Assembly (NCBI RefSeq): GCF_963665995.1
Contig: NZ_OY762512.1
Span: 3,658,001 to 3,722,000 of the forward strand
Direction: 5' to 3'
DNA: 64,000 nucleotides
Origin: Pleurocapsa sp. FMAR1
Lineage (GTDB): Bacteria > Cyanobacteriota > Cyanobacteriia > Cyanobacteriales > Xenococcaceae
The notes beneath the pieces were generated by a model that saw only the letters and a list, made by a program, of their open reading frames with translations, was not told the origin of the DNA and did not search any database. Positions 33,008-45,009 of this stretch are shown here, piece after piece. The translations under genes were made by a program, and so were the position numbers. Numbering within the stretch: position 1 is the first letter of the stretch; each line of letters starts with the position of its first letter.

Positions 33008-33724
33008 ATGAGTGTTGAAAATCAAAACTATAAACTCGAAATTTTAGAATATGCTGTTAATCAATGTATTGATAGCCTTTTACCCAAAAGTAGTGAAGAT
33101 ACTTTAAGTACAATTCTGTATCAAAGTAATGAGGTCGTTTGGAGAGTAGCGACAGATATATATACTAAAAGTGGATATCAAATAGATTTTTTATTTATTA
33201 GAGGTATTCTGAATTTACGAATTGAACCATTACGAAACAAGATTGCCGAAGAAGCAAGAGTCAGAGCAAAATTAGAAGCTCAAAGGTTAGCCAGAGAAAT
33301 TAAAGAAGAAAGAATTAGAAAAGCAGAAAAATTAGCAAAGATTGCAGAAGAGGAAAAAATTGAGAAAGAGCGAAAAGAAGAAGAGCAAAGGCAATTTAAA
33401 GAATTTAAACAAGCTAATCCTGATTTTGATGCTTTTATAAGAATTAAAAATATAATTATTGAAGAATTAGAAATAGAAGAGGAGAGAATAACGTCAAATG
33501 CTATTTTCAATAAAGATTTAGGTATAGGTAGAATCTATAGTTTTAATTGGGGTAGCTCTAGTTCTAGTTATGATGAGGTCAGAGACTCGGACGGTATTAA
33601 TTTTATAATGAGCATTGAAGAAGAATTTCACATCGAAATATCAGATGAAGAAAGTGAAATTCTTTTATCGGAAAACATTAGTCAATTAGCCAGTTTTGTT
33701 GTGCAAAAAATCATTCAACCCTAG
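33008..33724 (+). CDS. Coiled-coil protein with a C-terminal acyl-carrier-like domain
   Basis: The first ~75 residues form a globular head. A highly charged coiled coil (ARVRAKLEAQRLAREIKEER through EEEQRQFKEFK) spans about residues 80-135. The C-terminal ~100 residues follow the acyl carrier protein pattern: IKNIIIEELEIEEERITSNA, DLGI, then INFIMSIEEEFHIEISDEES and a final helix. Where an ACP has the DSL phosphopantetheine site, this protein has a Ser-rich insertion and RDSDGINF, so a gap-free alignment puts Asp at the serine position. It may be a non-carrier ACP-like scaffold. Function unknown. Confidence 0.55.
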   Translation: MSVENQNYKLEILEYAVNQCIDSLLPKSSEDTLSTILYQSNEVVWRVATDIYTKSGYQIDFLFIRGILNLRIEPLRNKIAEEARVRAKLEAQRLAREIKEERIRKAEKLAKIAEEEKIEKERKEEEQRQFKEFKQANPDFDAFIRIKNIIIEELEIEEERITSNAIFNKDLGIGRIYSFNWGSSSSSYDEVRDSDGINFIMSIEEEFHIEISDEESEILLSENISQLASFVVQKIIQP

Positions 33725-33929
33725 CACGAAAACATTTTCTCCGCGCCTCTGCGCCTTTGCGCGAGATTAAAACTAAATAACTCTCTTGCTTTAAAATGCG
33801 ATCGCCCTTCTACCTCCACATATCAGAAATCAATTATCATTAAATATGTGTTAACTTGCCTAAAAGCAAACTAATTCTCTTCATCAATCATCAAATTTAC
33901 AGGCGTAATGTGTAGCGTCTCAACAGAAT

Positions 33930-35291
33930 ATGAAATTACCTATTGTAGCTGTTATTGGTAGACCCAATGTTGGGAAATCTACCTTCGTTAATCGTTTGGC
34001 TGGAGATCAACAGGCGATCGTTCATGATGAACCAGGAATCACTCGCGATCGCACTTACCGTCCCGCATTTTGGCTAGACCGAGACTTCCAAATTGTCGAT
34101 ACAGGCGGACTTGTCTTTGATGATGATACTGAATTTTTACCCATGATTCGCCAGCAGGCTATGGCTGCACTAGTAGATGCTTCTGCTGCAATTTTTGTCG
34201 TCGATGGTCAATTGGGCTTAACGGCTGGCGATCGCGAAATTGCTGAATGGTTACGTCGTCAATCTGTCCCCGTACTCTTGGCAGTTAATAAATGTGAGTC
34301 TATCGAACAAGGTTTGGCTCAGGCTGCGGAATTCTGGGAATTAGGCTTAGGTGAACCTTATGCCATTTCTGCCATTCACGGTAGCGGGACAGGAGAATTA
34401 TTAGATGAACTACTAACTCATTTACCTCCACCAGATGAGTTAGTAGAAGATAACGAGATCAAAGTAGCTATAATTGGTCGCCCGAATGTAGGTAAATCAA
34501 GTTTGCTGAATGCTTTAACAGGAGAAGAACGCTCGATTGTTAGTCCTGTGTCTGGTACAACTCGTGATGCGATCGATATGATTGTGCAACGAGGAGAACA
34601 AACCTATCGTTTGATTGATACGGCAGGTATTAGACGTAAAAAGAATGTTGACTATGGTGCAGAATTCTTTGGTATCAACCGTGCTTTTAAAGCTATTCGG
34701 CGCTCAGACGTGGTGCTATTCGTAATTGATGTTCTTGATGGCGTTACCGAACAAGATCTCAAATTGGCAGGACGCATTATTGACGAAGGTAGAGCAGTTA
34801 TCTTGGTCGTCAATAAATGGGATGCGGTTGAAAAAGACACTGGCACAATCAACGAATATAAGAAAGAAATCATGGGTCGTCTCTACTTTATGGAGTGGGC
34901 GCAAACGATTTTTATTAGTGCTATGACTGGTCAACGAGTCAATAAAATACTCGATTTGGTAGATATTGCAGCCGAGGCACATCGCCGTCGCGTCAGCACT
35001 TCTGTAATTAACGAAGTCTTAGGAGAAGCCGTTAGCTGGCATTCGCCCCCAACTACTCGCCAGGGAAAACAGGGCAGAATTTATTACGGTACACAGGTAA
35101 GCGCACAACCGCCCACAATTGCTTTATTTGTAAATGAGCCTAAACGTTTTAACGATAACTATCGTCGTTATATTGATCGCCAGTTTCGCGATCAGCTAGG
35201 CTTTACGGGTACGCCAGTAAGACTTATTTGGCGTGGCAAGAAGATGCGTGAATTGGAAAGAGGCGCGAATAAGGCAACTAAGGTTAAGTAG
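33930..35291 (+). CDS. der: Ribosome biogenesis GTPase Der (EngA)
   Basis: Der has two GTPase domains in tandem and a C-terminal KH-like domain, and assists 50S subunit assembly. Both G1 motifs are GRPNVGKS (residues 10-17 and near 185), with G3 DTGG and DTAG, and G4 NKCE and NKWD. The KH-like end includes [20 protein letters not shown]. The length of 453 residues is normal. The gene stands upstream of lysC in the same direction, 117 bases apart. Confidence 0.97.
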   Translation: MKLPIVAVIGRPNVGKSTFVNRLAGDQQAIVHDEPGITRDRTYRPAFWLDRDFQIVDTGGLVFDDDTEFLPMIRQQAMAALVDASAAIFVVDGQLGLTAGDREIAEWLRRQSVPVLLAVNKCESIEQGLAQAAEFWELGLGEPYAISAIHGSGTGELLDELLTHLPPPDELVEDNEIKVAIIGRPNVGKSSLLNALTGEERSIVSPVSGTTRDAIDMIVQRGEQTYRLIDTAGIRRKKNVDYGAEFFGINRAFKAIRRSDVVLFVIDVLDGVTEQDLKLAGRIIDEGRAVILVVNKWDAVEKDTGTINEYKKEIMGRLYFMEWAQTIFISAMTGQRVNKILDLVDIAAEAHRRRVSTSVINEVLGEAVSWHSPPTTRQGKQGRIYYGTQVSAQPPTIALFVNEPKRFNDNYRRYIDRQFRDQLGFTGTPVRLIWRGKKMRELERGANKATKVK

Positions 35292-35408
35292 GTTTAAGGT
35301 GATGCGATCGCTATTGCTCAAACAACCAATTCTCATTAATACATGGTAACTTATGACAAATAACTGATAATATAAGCGATGCTTCCTGTGGGATAGAAAG
35401 AAAAGATT

Positions 35409-37220
35409 ATGGCTTTAGTTGTTCAGAAATACGGCGGAACATCTGTTGGTTCAATAGAGCGCATCCAAGCTGTTGCCAATAGGGTGCAAAAAACCGTAAA
35501 GCAAGGAAACAGCTTAGTAGTAGTGGTTTCAGCGATGGGAAAAACCACAGATACTTTAGTCAAGCTTGCTAAGGGTGTATCAAATAATCCTTCCCGTCGG
35601 GAAATGGATATGCTCTTATCTACAGGAGAACAGGTTACTATTGCTCTTTTGAGTATGGCATTACAGGAGTTGGGACAGCCAGCTATTTCCTTGACAGGAG
35701 CGCAGGTAGGAATTGTCACCGAAGCTGAACATAATCGTGCCAGAATTTTGCAGGTATCTACAGATCGCCTACAAAGACACCTTGATAAAGGAGAAGTAGT
35801 TGTAGTTGCGGGTTTTCAGGGAGTTAGCAGTATCAAAGATTTTGAAATTACAACCTTAGGTAGAGGTGGCTCAGATACTTCAGCCGTGGCTTTAGCAGCT
35901 TCACTCAAAGCAGATCGTTGCGAAATATATACTGATGTACCTGGAATCTTGACTACAGATCCCCGTCTTGTTCCCTCTGCACAACTGATGTCAGAAATTA
36001 CTGCTGATGAGATGTTAGAGTTAGCCAGTTTAGGAGCAAAGGTATTACATCCCCGCGCCGTGGAAATTGCTCGTAATTATGGAATGCCTCTGGTAGTTTT
36101 ATCTAGCTGGAGCAATCAGCCTGGAACTAAAGTAGTATCCCGTTTACCTCAACCTCGTTCTTTACAGGGAATGGAAATTGCCAAGGCGGTTGACGGTGTA
36201 GAAGTAGACCGCGATCAGGCAAAAATTGCCTTATTAAGAGTACCAGATTTTCCTGGGGTGGCAGCTAGTCTGTTTGGGGAAATATCCCAGCGTAATATTG
36301 ACGTAGATTTAATCATTCAGTCAATTCATGAGGGAAACAGTAACGACATTGCTTTTACAGTCGTTAATCGAGTACTGCAACAAGCAGAAGCAGTAGCAGA
36401 AGCGATCGCACCTTCTTTACGTACCCATCCCGCTGCTACCACAGAAGCGGAAGTGATGGTTGACCGCAAGATTGCTAAAGTTGCTATTTCTGGTGCGGGG
36501 ATGATTGGTCGTCCTGGTATTGCTGCCAAGATGTTTAAGACTCTAGCTGATGCCAAGATTAATATTCAGATGATTTCCACTTCTGAAGTTAAAGTTAGCT
36601 GCGTCATTAATGAATCAGAATGCGATCGCGCTTTACATTTACTTTCTCAGGCTTTTGATATCGATCTAAGCTCTCAAAAAGAAATAGCTGTTAATAAGTA
36701 TCCAGGAAAACATCCCCCCGTAAGGGGAATAGCTATAGACACCAAACAAGCTCAAATTGGCATACGCCACGTCCCAGACACTCCAGGAATGGCAGCGCAA
36801 ATATTTTCCCTACTGGCGAAAAAGAATATTAGCGTTGATGCTATTATTCAATCTCAGCGTTGTCATATTGTGAATGATGTGCCGACTCGCGACATTGCTT
36901 TTACCGTCGAGCAAGCAGATGCAGAACAAGCCTGTAAATTAATTAGCGAATTAAATCAACAAATTGGCTGTGGCAGCGTTACAGGGGATACGGCGATCGC
37001 CAAATTAAGCGTAGTTGGTGCAGGAATGATCGGGCATCCAGGGGTAGCTGCTAAATTTTTTGCTGCTTTAGCTCAAGAAAAAATCAATATTCAAATGATT
37101 ACTACCTCGGAGATTAAAATTAGCTGTGTGATTGCCGAATCTGAAGGAATCAAAGCTTTAAATGCAGTTCACGAGGCTTTTGGTTTAGGAGGAGAAGAAC
37201 GAGTAAATATTTCAGCTTAA
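35409..37220 (+). CDS. lysC: Aspartate kinase with four ACT domains
   Basis: This enzyme phosphorylates aspartate at the entry to Lys, Thr and Met synthesis. The kinase domain starts [11 protein letters not shown] and includes [15 protein letters not shown] and [19 protein letters not shown]. Four ACT-type repeats follow, e.g. [58 protein letters not shown] and [18 protein letters not shown]. This duplicated regulatory region and the 603-residue length are characteristic of cyanobacterial lysC, where Lys and Thr inhibit in concert. Confidence 0.96.
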   Translation: MALVVQKYGGTSVGSIERIQAVANRVQKTVKQGNSLVVVVSAMGKTTDTLVKLAKGVSNNPSRREMDMLLSTGEQVTIALLSMALQELGQPAISLTGAQVGIVTEAEHNRARILQVSTDRLQRHLDKGEVVVVAGFQGVSSIKDFEITTLGRGGSDTSAVALAASLKADRCEIYTDVPGILTTDPRLVPSAQLMSEITADEMLELASLGAKVLHPRAVEIARNYGMPLVVLSSWSNQPGTKVVSRLPQPRSLQGMEIAKAVDGVEVDRDQAKIALLRVPDFPGVAASLFGEISQRNIDVDLIIQSIHEGNSNDIAFTVVNRVLQQAEAVAEAIAPSLRTHPAATTEAEVMVDRKIAKVAISGAGMIGRPGIAAKMFKTLADAKINIQMISTSEVKVSCVINESECDRALHLLSQAFDIDLSSQKEIAVNKYPGKHPPVRGIAIDTKQAQIGIRHVPDTPGMAAQIFSLLAKKNISVDAIIQSQRCHIVNDVPTRDIAFTVEQADAEQACKLISELNQQIGCGSVTGDTAIAKLSVVGAGMIGHPGVAAKFFAALAQEKINIQMITTSEIKISCVIAESEGIKALNAVHEAFGLGGEERVNISA

Positions 37221-37446
37221 TGTCGGTTCGTTACTGTATTGTGCGTTTCCTTTCACCTTCGACAGCATCAAAAAGATTTAATGTTATGAAACGGTTAAAA
37301 AATTTTATTAAATAAGGTACAGATTTGCTAATCTTGTTGCATAATGATCCGTGGCACTATAGGTAGAGTTTGAAGTAAAAAAAAGCATCTTTAACCGCTA
37401 CATATAGTATACATTCCCTAAATTATCAATTTGACTAGTACCTGCA

Positions 37447-37662
37447 ATGAAATTATCTTCTGTCGAACAAGCAAAACAAGCAAGAAGCCTACTATTAACT
37501 CAATTAAAGTCACAGCAAACGCCCATGAGTCTACAGGATTTGGGGCTTAACTTAGGCGGTCAATCAAAACTGTCTCATCGTACTCTCAAGGAAGCTGCAT
37601 GGCGATTGGTTGAAGAAGGAAAAGCTAAATTTAATTCTACTTGGGATTTAGAGATTTTGTAG
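37447..37662 (+). CDS. Small hypothetical protein
   Basis: The 71-residue soluble protein has a helical N-terminus (SSVEQAKQARSLLLTQLKS) and a winged-helix-like pattern (MSLQDLGLNLGGQSKLSHRT, then LKEAAWRLVEEGKAKFNS). This arrangement could be a small DNA-binding winged helix, but I do not recognise a family. It is in the same direction as the dGTPase gene that follows 83 bases later. Confidence 0.5.
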   Translation: MKLSSVEQAKQARSLLLTQLKSQQTPMSLQDLGLNLGGQSKLSHRTLKEAAWRLVEEGKAKFNSTWDLEIL

Positions 37663-37745
37663 TTTTTTACCAGAAATGCAGCTAAAAAGTTTGTTAAGGC
37701 GTACTATCTAGATGAAAGTACGCTTTTTGATGGTAGGGATTATTC

Positions 37746-39080
37746 ATGTTGGATAGACATCAAAGACAACATAATCCTTTTGGAAATCAAGGCGATAAAC
37801 CAGGAGATAGTCGCAAGTCTTTTCAGATCGATCGCGATCGCATTTTGTATTCTTCAGCATTTCGACGTTTGGCACACATTACCCAGGTAGTAACTTCTCA
37901 AGAGGGTCATGTATTCCATAATCGTCTTACCCACTCTCTGAAAGTAGCCCAGGTAGCACGTAGATTAGCAGAAAGACTAGTTGCAGAACAGCCAGATGTA
38001 GCCGAAAAGATTGGCGGAGTTGACCCTGATGTAGTCGAATCTGCTGCCTTAGCTCATGATTTAGGACATCCTCCCTTTGGACACACTGCCGAAGAACAAT
38101 TAGATGCTTGCGCTGTAGAGGCAGGTTTAGCAGATGGTTTTGAAGGCAATGCTCAATCATTTCGGATCTTGACCAGATTGGCAATCCATCGGATCGACTA
38201 TTATGGTTTAAATCTGACTAAGGCTACCTTGAATGCAGTCTTAAAATATCCTTGGTTGCGATCGCCCGATCCTACTTCTAAAAAACATCGCAAGTATTCT
38301 ATCTATACTTTAGACCAGCCAGCCTTTGATTTTGCTCGTTCACAAGCTAATGATGCTCAATCAATTGAAGCTAGCATTATGGATTTTGCTGACGATATTA
38401 CCTACAGCGTTCATGATTTGGAGGATTTTTATTTGGCTGGTTTAATTCCTCTGGAGTTGTTGGCAACAGATGGAGATGAGCTAGATCGTTTTATCTTAGA
38501 ATGGCTTCGGGAGTTACCTAACAATCGCGTAGCAAAGGTAGTTAAAGCTGACACTCTGCGATTTCAACGCTTTCTTAATGCTACCTATAATCTTAAGGGA
38601 CAATATCGTCCTGGTTCTTTTGAACAAAAAGCTCAGATTAAACGGATTAGCTCTCAATTAATTCAAACCTATGTCCAGTCAGTTAAGTTAAGCCGTAAAT
38701 ATGGCGATCGCGGTTATTTGAGATACAATCGTCAACGAGAAGAAGAACTAAAGTTTCTTCAACGTATTGTTTGGGCTTACGTTATTTCTAATCCCCGCAT
38801 GGCTACTCAAAGATATGGACAAAAAAGAATTATCAAAACCCTGTTTGACATTTATTTAGGAGCAATTGGCGATCGCGATTTAAGCTTCATTCCTGCTCGT
38901 TTTGTGCGCGAATTTCTAGAAATTGAAGAAAATATAGCCAACCCCACCGAAATGAATCAAGAAAAAACCCGCATGGCGGTAGACATTGTGGCAGGATTGA
39001 GCGAAGCTGAAGCGGTAATTCAATATCGTCGTCTGACAGGAATTAGTCAAGACTCTTTTTTTGATAGCTGGAACAATTAA
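37746..39080 (+). CDS. dgt: dGTPase-like HD-domain triphosphohydrolase
   Basis: Proteins of this group remove triphosphate from dNTPs, dGTP in the classical case. The HD metal site is clear: H-x-LTHSLKVAQVARRLAE and AALAHDLGHPPFGHTAEEQL. The downstream FEGNAQSFRILTRLA and MDFADDITYSVHDLEDF blocks are standard. The 444-residue length and the N-terminal SFQIDRDRILYSSAFRRLAH fit the deoxyguanosinetriphosphate triphosphohydrolase-like type. The exact nucleotide specificity is not known. Confidence 0.9.
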   Translation: MLDRHQRQHNPFGNQGDKPGDSRKSFQIDRDRILYSSAFRRLAHITQVVTSQEGHVFHNRLTHSLKVAQVARRLAERLVAEQPDVAEKIGGVDPDVVESAALAHDLGHPPFGHTAEEQLDACAVEAGLADGFEGNAQSFRILTRLAIHRIDYYGLNLTKATLNAVLKYPWLRSPDPTSKKHRKYSIYTLDQPAFDFARSQANDAQSIEASIMDFADDITYSVHDLEDFYLAGLIPLELLATDGDELDRFILEWLRELPNNRVAKVVKADTLRFQRFLNATYNLKGQYRPGSFEQKAQIKRISSQLIQTYVQSVKLSRKYGDRGYLRYNRQREEELKFLQRIVWAYVISNPRMATQRYGQKRIIKTLFDIYLGAIGDRDLSFIPARFVREFLEIEENIANPTEMNQEKTRMAVDIVAGLSEAEAVIQYRRLTGISQDSFFDSWNN

Positions 39081-39240
39081 TCAATTATCAATTCCTACTC
39101 GATCTTGATTATCATTTAATAAATGGGTCTGAAGTTCCGCCGTTTACGGCGACTGTTATTTAGTATTTAGTTTGAAATAACTAATAATTAATAACTAGAA
39201 TCACCTAATTGATCCTGGTTTGTCTTTTTAGTATTAATGT

Positions 39241-39495
39241 TTAATAATGATAACGACATTGAACGATGATAATGTATTCGTCTTTAACTTGGTAAATTAG
39301 ACGATGTTCTTGATTGATTCGACGTGACAAAAGCCCCGACAGATCAAACTTAAGAGGTTCGGGTTTGCCGATTCCTTCAAAGGGAGTTCTTAGTGTATCT
39401 TTGATTAATTGATTGATGCGTTTAAATATTTTTTTATCTGTCCTCTGCCAATACAAATAATCTTGCCAAGCATCATCTAAAAACATGATGTCCAT
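39241..39495 (-). CDS. yoeB: YoeB-type mRNA interferase toxin
   Basis: YoeB cuts mRNA at the ribosomal A site. The 84-residue sequence has the family pattern: FLDDAWQDYLYWQ, INQLIKDTLRTPFEGIGKPE, SRRINQEHRLIYQV and the C-terminal CRYHY with His and Tyr active-site residues. It directly follows the YefM-type antitoxin gene with a 6-base gap, on the same strand. The true start may be the second Met (MFLDDAW). Confidence 0.93.
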   Translation of the reverse strand: MDIMFLDDAWQDYLYWQRTDKKIFKRINQLIKDTLRTPFEGIGKPEPLKFDLSGLLSRRINQEHRLIYQVKDEYIIIVQCRYHY

Positions 39496-39501
39496 AGAGA
39501 A

Positions 39502-39774
39502 TTAAGCGGACTCTATTTCATCTTTTTCAATCAATTCTCGTTGTTGATACTTATCCTCTTTTAATTGTTCGAGTGCCTTATAGAGGCGTTGGGCATTCTT
39601 AAGACTTCTTAGTAAGTACATTGTTTCCTCAATGGCACTATAGTCTTCTAAAGAAATCATGACTACAGGACTTTCTGACTGGCGAGTAATAATGATTGGG
39701 GTGTGATCGTCACAAACTTGATTCATTACCGTAGTAAAGTTTTTACGAGCTTGAGTATATGTGATTGCGTCCAT
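39502..39774 (-). CDS. yefM: YefM/Phd-type antitoxin
   Basis: The antitoxin neutralises YoeB and represses the operon. The N-terminus (MDAITYTQARKNFTTVMNQV) and the ITRQSESPVVMISLEDYSAI block are classical Phd/YefM. The acidic C-terminus (LIEKDEIESA) would wrap the toxin. Its length is 90 residues, and it is the first gene of the two-gene operon. Confidence 0.93.
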   Translation of the reverse strand: MDAITYTQARKNFTTVMNQVCDDHTPIIITRQSESPVVMISLEDYSAIEETMYLLRSLKNAQRLYKALEQLKEDKYQQRELIEKDEIESA

Positions 39775-39892
39775 AGCTATAATTCCAGTATTTTTTTATT
39801 CTAACCACTCAAGTACTTAAATGGTCGAACATCAATACTACTTAGTATTTAGAGCGATCGCTTTTTGTTTTAGGAATGGCGAAATTAGTTGT

Positions 39893-40699
39893 TTAATATC
39901 CCAAGCTGATTTGTCCTGGGGCGAGATTAATTTCTGTGGTTGCTCCAGGCGATCGCAATTTTACTTTTAACCTACCATCTGTAGTTACTCCCATTACCTC
40001 CCCAGGACAGTTATTCACTGTTACTTGTTTGCCTAAACTATCGAGTATTGCTAGGTAATTAGCTAATAGTTGCTCAATTCCTACTGCTAAATAATATTGA
40101 TATCCGAAAACAATTCCGTAAGCAGTAATTGCTGCTAATTCTTCTAGAGATGCAATGTTTGGCTGGGGTTTGTTTCGATAATAAGACTCAAGACTAATAC
40201 CAACATCAGGAACAGAATTACGCCAATTAATTCCCACTCCCACAACTGCTTTAGCTATTTTATTCTGCACATTACGAGCTTCAATTTTTATCCCTCCTAA
40301 CTTACGCTGATTTAAAATCAAATCATTCGACCATTTAATAGTTACTGGTAGCTCATGATGTCGTAAAACTGTAGCAATTCCCCAGGCTGTCGCCATTACT
40401 AAATGAGAATTGTCTTGAAAATCTAAATCTAGATCTAGAGCAATAGATAAATATAGTCCACCATCTGCTGAAACCCAATTTTTCCCCCATTGTCCTTTAC
40501 CTGCGGTTTGCTGAAGGGCAATTACCCCTACAGGAACTTTTTCTCCCCGATCGATCAATTCCCAGAGTTTTATATTGGTAGAGTTAATGCTATCGAAGAC
40601 AAATATGGGAATAAACGAGATATTGTCTATTTCAGTAATAATTTGACTCTGGTTAAGTTTTTGCCAAACTTGTTTGTGTATTTCTGGGTTAAAAGCCAA
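39893..40699 (-). CDS. birA: Biotin--[acetyl-CoA-carboxylase] ligase
   Basis: BirA activates biotin with ATP and transfers it to the carboxyl carrier protein of acetyl-CoA carboxylase. The 268-residue protein lacks the N-terminal DNA-binding domain of the E. coli enzyme and is thus of the monofunctional type. Motifs seen: ALQQTAGKGQWGKNWVS (biotinyl-AMP loop), TIKWSNDLILNQRKLGGIKI, and VVGVGINWRNSVPD. The C-terminal cap carries VTTDGRLKVKLRSPG. Confidence 0.92.
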   Translation of the reverse strand: MAFNPEIHKQVWQKLNQSQIITEIDNISFIPIFVFDSINSTNIKLWELIDRGEKVPVGVIALQQTAGKGQWGKNWVSADGGLYLSIALDLDLDFQDNSHLVMATAWGIATVLRHHELPVTIKWSNDLILNQRKLGGIKIEARNVQNKIAKAVVGVGINWRNSVPDVGISLESYYRNKPQPNIASLEELAAITAYGIVFGYQYYLAVGIEQLLANYLAILDSLGKQVTVNNCPGEVMGVTTDGRLKVKLRSPGATTEINLAPGQISLGY

Positions 40700-40786
40700 T
40701 GTTATTTATCTATGGTGTGAGTGATTAGAAAAAGATAACAAAGTATAATTGCATTAAAGCCGATCGCTTGCTGGAGAGGACTAACA

Positions 40787-40930
40787 TTGTTGAATCAATT
40801 AACTATTGGAACACAAAATAGCGATCGCACTTTGGTAATTACGGATGCCTCTTGGGAGGAATACGAAAATCTAGAACTTCCTCATCATTTAGTCTCCTTT
40901 CGTAATCGAGTTATAACTATTGAACATTGA
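40787..40930 (+). pseudogene. Truncated N-terminus of a Uma2-type gene
   Basis: The frame starts at TTG 40787 or 40790 and reads NQLTIGTQNSDRTLVITDAS, then WEEYENLELPHHLVSFRN and RVITIEH before a stop at 40928-40930. The pattern WEEYENL ... VSFRN.VITI is that of the start of Uma2 (DUF820) proteins, which are near 190 residues; here only 47 remain. It is probably a decayed copy. Confidence 0.45.
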
Positions 40931-40977
40931 CTAACGGTTTTAAGCCTACTTCCAAACCAATGATAAATGTTAAATGA

Positions 40978-43020
<2,043 letters not shown>

Positions 43021-43102
43021 CAATATGCGTTTGACCCAAAACGACAGGAATCAGACTCAGCGGTATCCTTTCGAACTAACAATTAACAACTAACAACTAA
43101 CT

Positions 43103-43687
43103 CTAATCAAACCACTCCACCTTATCTTTAATTGGTTGACGATGGCTTTTTGTGCAGGGATTATCGCTATATCCCAGATATAAATAACCCAGGCACTTAT
43201 CTTTTTCTGCCAAACCCAGAAAACTTTTTAATTCTTCAGTGTAGGTAATACCGCCCGATCCCCAAAAGCTGCAAATTTCGTAGGCTGCTGCGGTTAATGC
43301 CATGTTTTGTACACTACAGGCAACAGCTTCTACCTCTTCGATCTCTGGTATTTTTTCTGTTGTTTGCCGTTGCATACAGATAACAATTACATGAGAAGAC
43401 TTAAGCACGTTAGACTTCAGGCGATCGCATTTTTCGGGTTGAAATTTATCGGAGGGGGTAAGTTTTTGATATAGATCTGCTTGAAAATTAGCTAACTTTT
43501 GTAATCCAGAATCAGCAAATACTTTATATCTCCAGGGTTGAGTTAAGCCATGATTAGGAGCCCAATTGGCATTTTCTAGTATCTTCCAGATGATCTCATC
43601 TTTTATTTTTTGACCATTGAAAAGACGCGGTTTAGTAGAACGACGGGATCTTATTATTTGAGTTAGCTGTTCAGTAAACATAACCAT
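43103..43687 (-). CDS. Nitroreductase family flavoprotein
   Basis: This is an FMN-dependent oxidoreductase of the YdjA-like branch, 194 residues. The N-terminal IIRSRRSTKPRLFNGQKI is the FMN-phosphate binding block, with APNHGLTQPWRYKVF, VACSVQNMALTAAAYE and the C-terminal LGYLYLGYSD. The substrate is unknown. It is convergent with ligA; 43021-43102 between them contains AAC-rich short repeats and no gene. Confidence 0.88.
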   Translation of the reverse strand: MVMFTEQLTQIIRSRRSTKPRLFNGQKIKDEIIWKILENANWAPNHGLTQPWRYKVFADSGLQKLANFQADLYQKLTPSDKFQPEKCDRLKSNVLKSSHVIVICMQRQTTEKIPEIEEVEAVACSVQNMALTAAAYEICSFWGSGGITYTEELKSFLGLAEKDKCLGYLYLGYSDNPCTKSHRQPIKDKVEWFD

Positions 43688-44095
43688 AAGTAAAAAAGTA
43701 GCGCATTCTTTGTTAGTAAAACTTCTTAAATGTTATTTTTTTCTGGTAATTATACCTGGAGTAAAAAGAGATCTTACCTAAGTATTAAATATTTTCTAGC
43801 CCTGAATTTTAAATAATACTATTTGAGGTCATGGACAACCAAAACTTTAACTAAAGCTAAGTTTCCCATAATTTAACAGTAAAAGGGTGTCGAAAAATTA
43901 GATCGAGGTTAGATTGTATATTGTGTAATTCCACAGTTGTGACAGACAACATTAAGTTACTGCCGTCTAGTTGAATTAACATATTCTTAAATTTATCGCT
44001 CAGTAATCTCTCTCATACTTTATATATTAAATAGAGAGAGATAACAAAAAGTGAATTTGATTCGCGCCTAAGCTAAAAGCTAAAGACTATTACCT
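43688..44095. other. Intergenic region upstream of the response regulator
   Basis: This 408-base stretch between divergent genes has no recognisable gene. Near 43895 it contains AAATTAGATCGAGGTTAGA, with a TTAGATCG string also found before the recombinase gene near 44980. No promoter of near-consensus form is obvious to me. Confidence 0.35.
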
Positions 44096-44743
44096 ATGAA
44101 AGACACTTCCTCCAAAGATAATAAAAAACTGCTGCTCATAGATGATGACCCAAATTTAATTTTGCTGGTTAAAGATTATTTAGAATTTAGAGGATATAAC
44201 GTAGACACAGCAGAAAATGGTAGAGAAGCTCTAGAAGTTCTAGATCAAAATGTTCCTGACATGATTATTTGTGATGTCATGATGCCAGAAATGGATGGTT
44301 ACGCTTTAGTAAAACATATCCGTGAAGAACCAGTTACCAATCGAATTCCTGTATTGTTTCTTTCGGCTAAAGGTCAAAGTCAAGACCGAGTTAAAGGGTT
44401 AAATGAAGGTGCAGATGTATACATGGTCAAACCTTTTGAACCTGAAGAATTAGTCGCTCAGGTAGAATCTTCTCTGAGTCAGCTTAAACGTTGGGAGCAA
44501 GGTCGTCCTAAAGGTTTAGATGGTGTGCCTACTATTGTTGTGCCTCACAATGTAGAATTAACTCCTACAGAACTAAAAGTAGTACAGCTAGTAGCTAAGG
44601 GAATGGCAAATCGCGAAATTGCTCAACAGTTAAACGTCAGCCAGAGGACTATTGAGAGTCATGTATCAAATATGCTCAATAAAACTAGTCTTAACAATCG
44701 TACTGAACTGGCTCGCTGGGCAATTGAAAGCAGCATGGCATAA
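44096..44743 (+). CDS. NarL/LuxR family response regulator (Ycf29-like)
   Basis: The receiver domain has the acidic pair LLIDDDPN, the phospho-acceptor Asp in MIICDVMMPEMDG, FLSAKG and the Lys in VKPFEPEEL. After a Pro-rich linker a LuxR-type helix-turn-helix follows (LTPTELKVVQLVAKGMANRE, QRTIESHVSNMLNKT). It is 215 residues. The close fit to the cyanobacterial and red-algal plastid Ycf29 type suggests a conserved role in gene control, but its kinase is not known. No kinase gene is adjacent. Confidence 0.88.
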   Translation: MKDTSSKDNKKLLLIDDDPNLILLVKDYLEFRGYNVDTAENGREALEVLDQNVPDMIICDVMMPEMDGYALVKHIREEPVTNRIPVLFLSAKGQSQDRVKGLNEGADVYMVKPFEPEELVAQVESSLSQLKRWEQGRPKGLDGVPTIVVPHNVELTPTELKVVQLVAKGMANREIAQQLNVSQRTIESHVSNMLNKTSLNNRTELARWAIESSMA

Positions 44744-44822
44744 GGATTTGGGGTTAAAATTTACTAACCCCAAGAAAAACTTGCTCATGTACTAAATAGT
44801 CTGTTATTATATATTTCGATGT

Positions 44823-44895
44823 GCTGGCGTAGCTCAGTTGGTAGAGCAGCTGATTTGTAATCAGCCGGTCGCAGGTTCGAGTCCTGTTGCCAGCT
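44823..44895 (+). tRNA. tRNA-Thr (anticodon TGT)
   Basis: The sequence GCTGGCGTAGCTCAGTTGG begins the gene; the anticodon arm CTGATTTGTAATCAG has anticodon TGT. The T-arm is GCAGGTTCGAGTCCTGT and the acceptor ends TGCCAGC plus T. No CCA is encoded. A tyrosine recombinase gene starts 114 bases downstream. Confidence 0.96.
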
Positions 44896-44938
44896 TTGAT
44901 AAAATAAGCGATGCAGCGACTTTATAGCCTATTAGAAG

Positions 44939-44998
44939 ACCTCGAAAAACCCTCAAAAACCTCCAGAAACCTGTAAAATTTAGATCGAAATTAGATCG
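44939..44998. repeat. Short direct repeats between tRNA-Thr and the recombinase gene
   Basis: Three imperfect decamers follow one another (CTCGAAAAACC, CTCAAAAACC, TCCAGAAACC), and then TTAGATCG twice (near 44979 and 44989). Repeats at such a site often bind the recombinase arm domain or its excisionase, but this is not shown. Confidence 0.4.
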
Positions 44999-45009
44999 GA
45001 TCTAGATTG

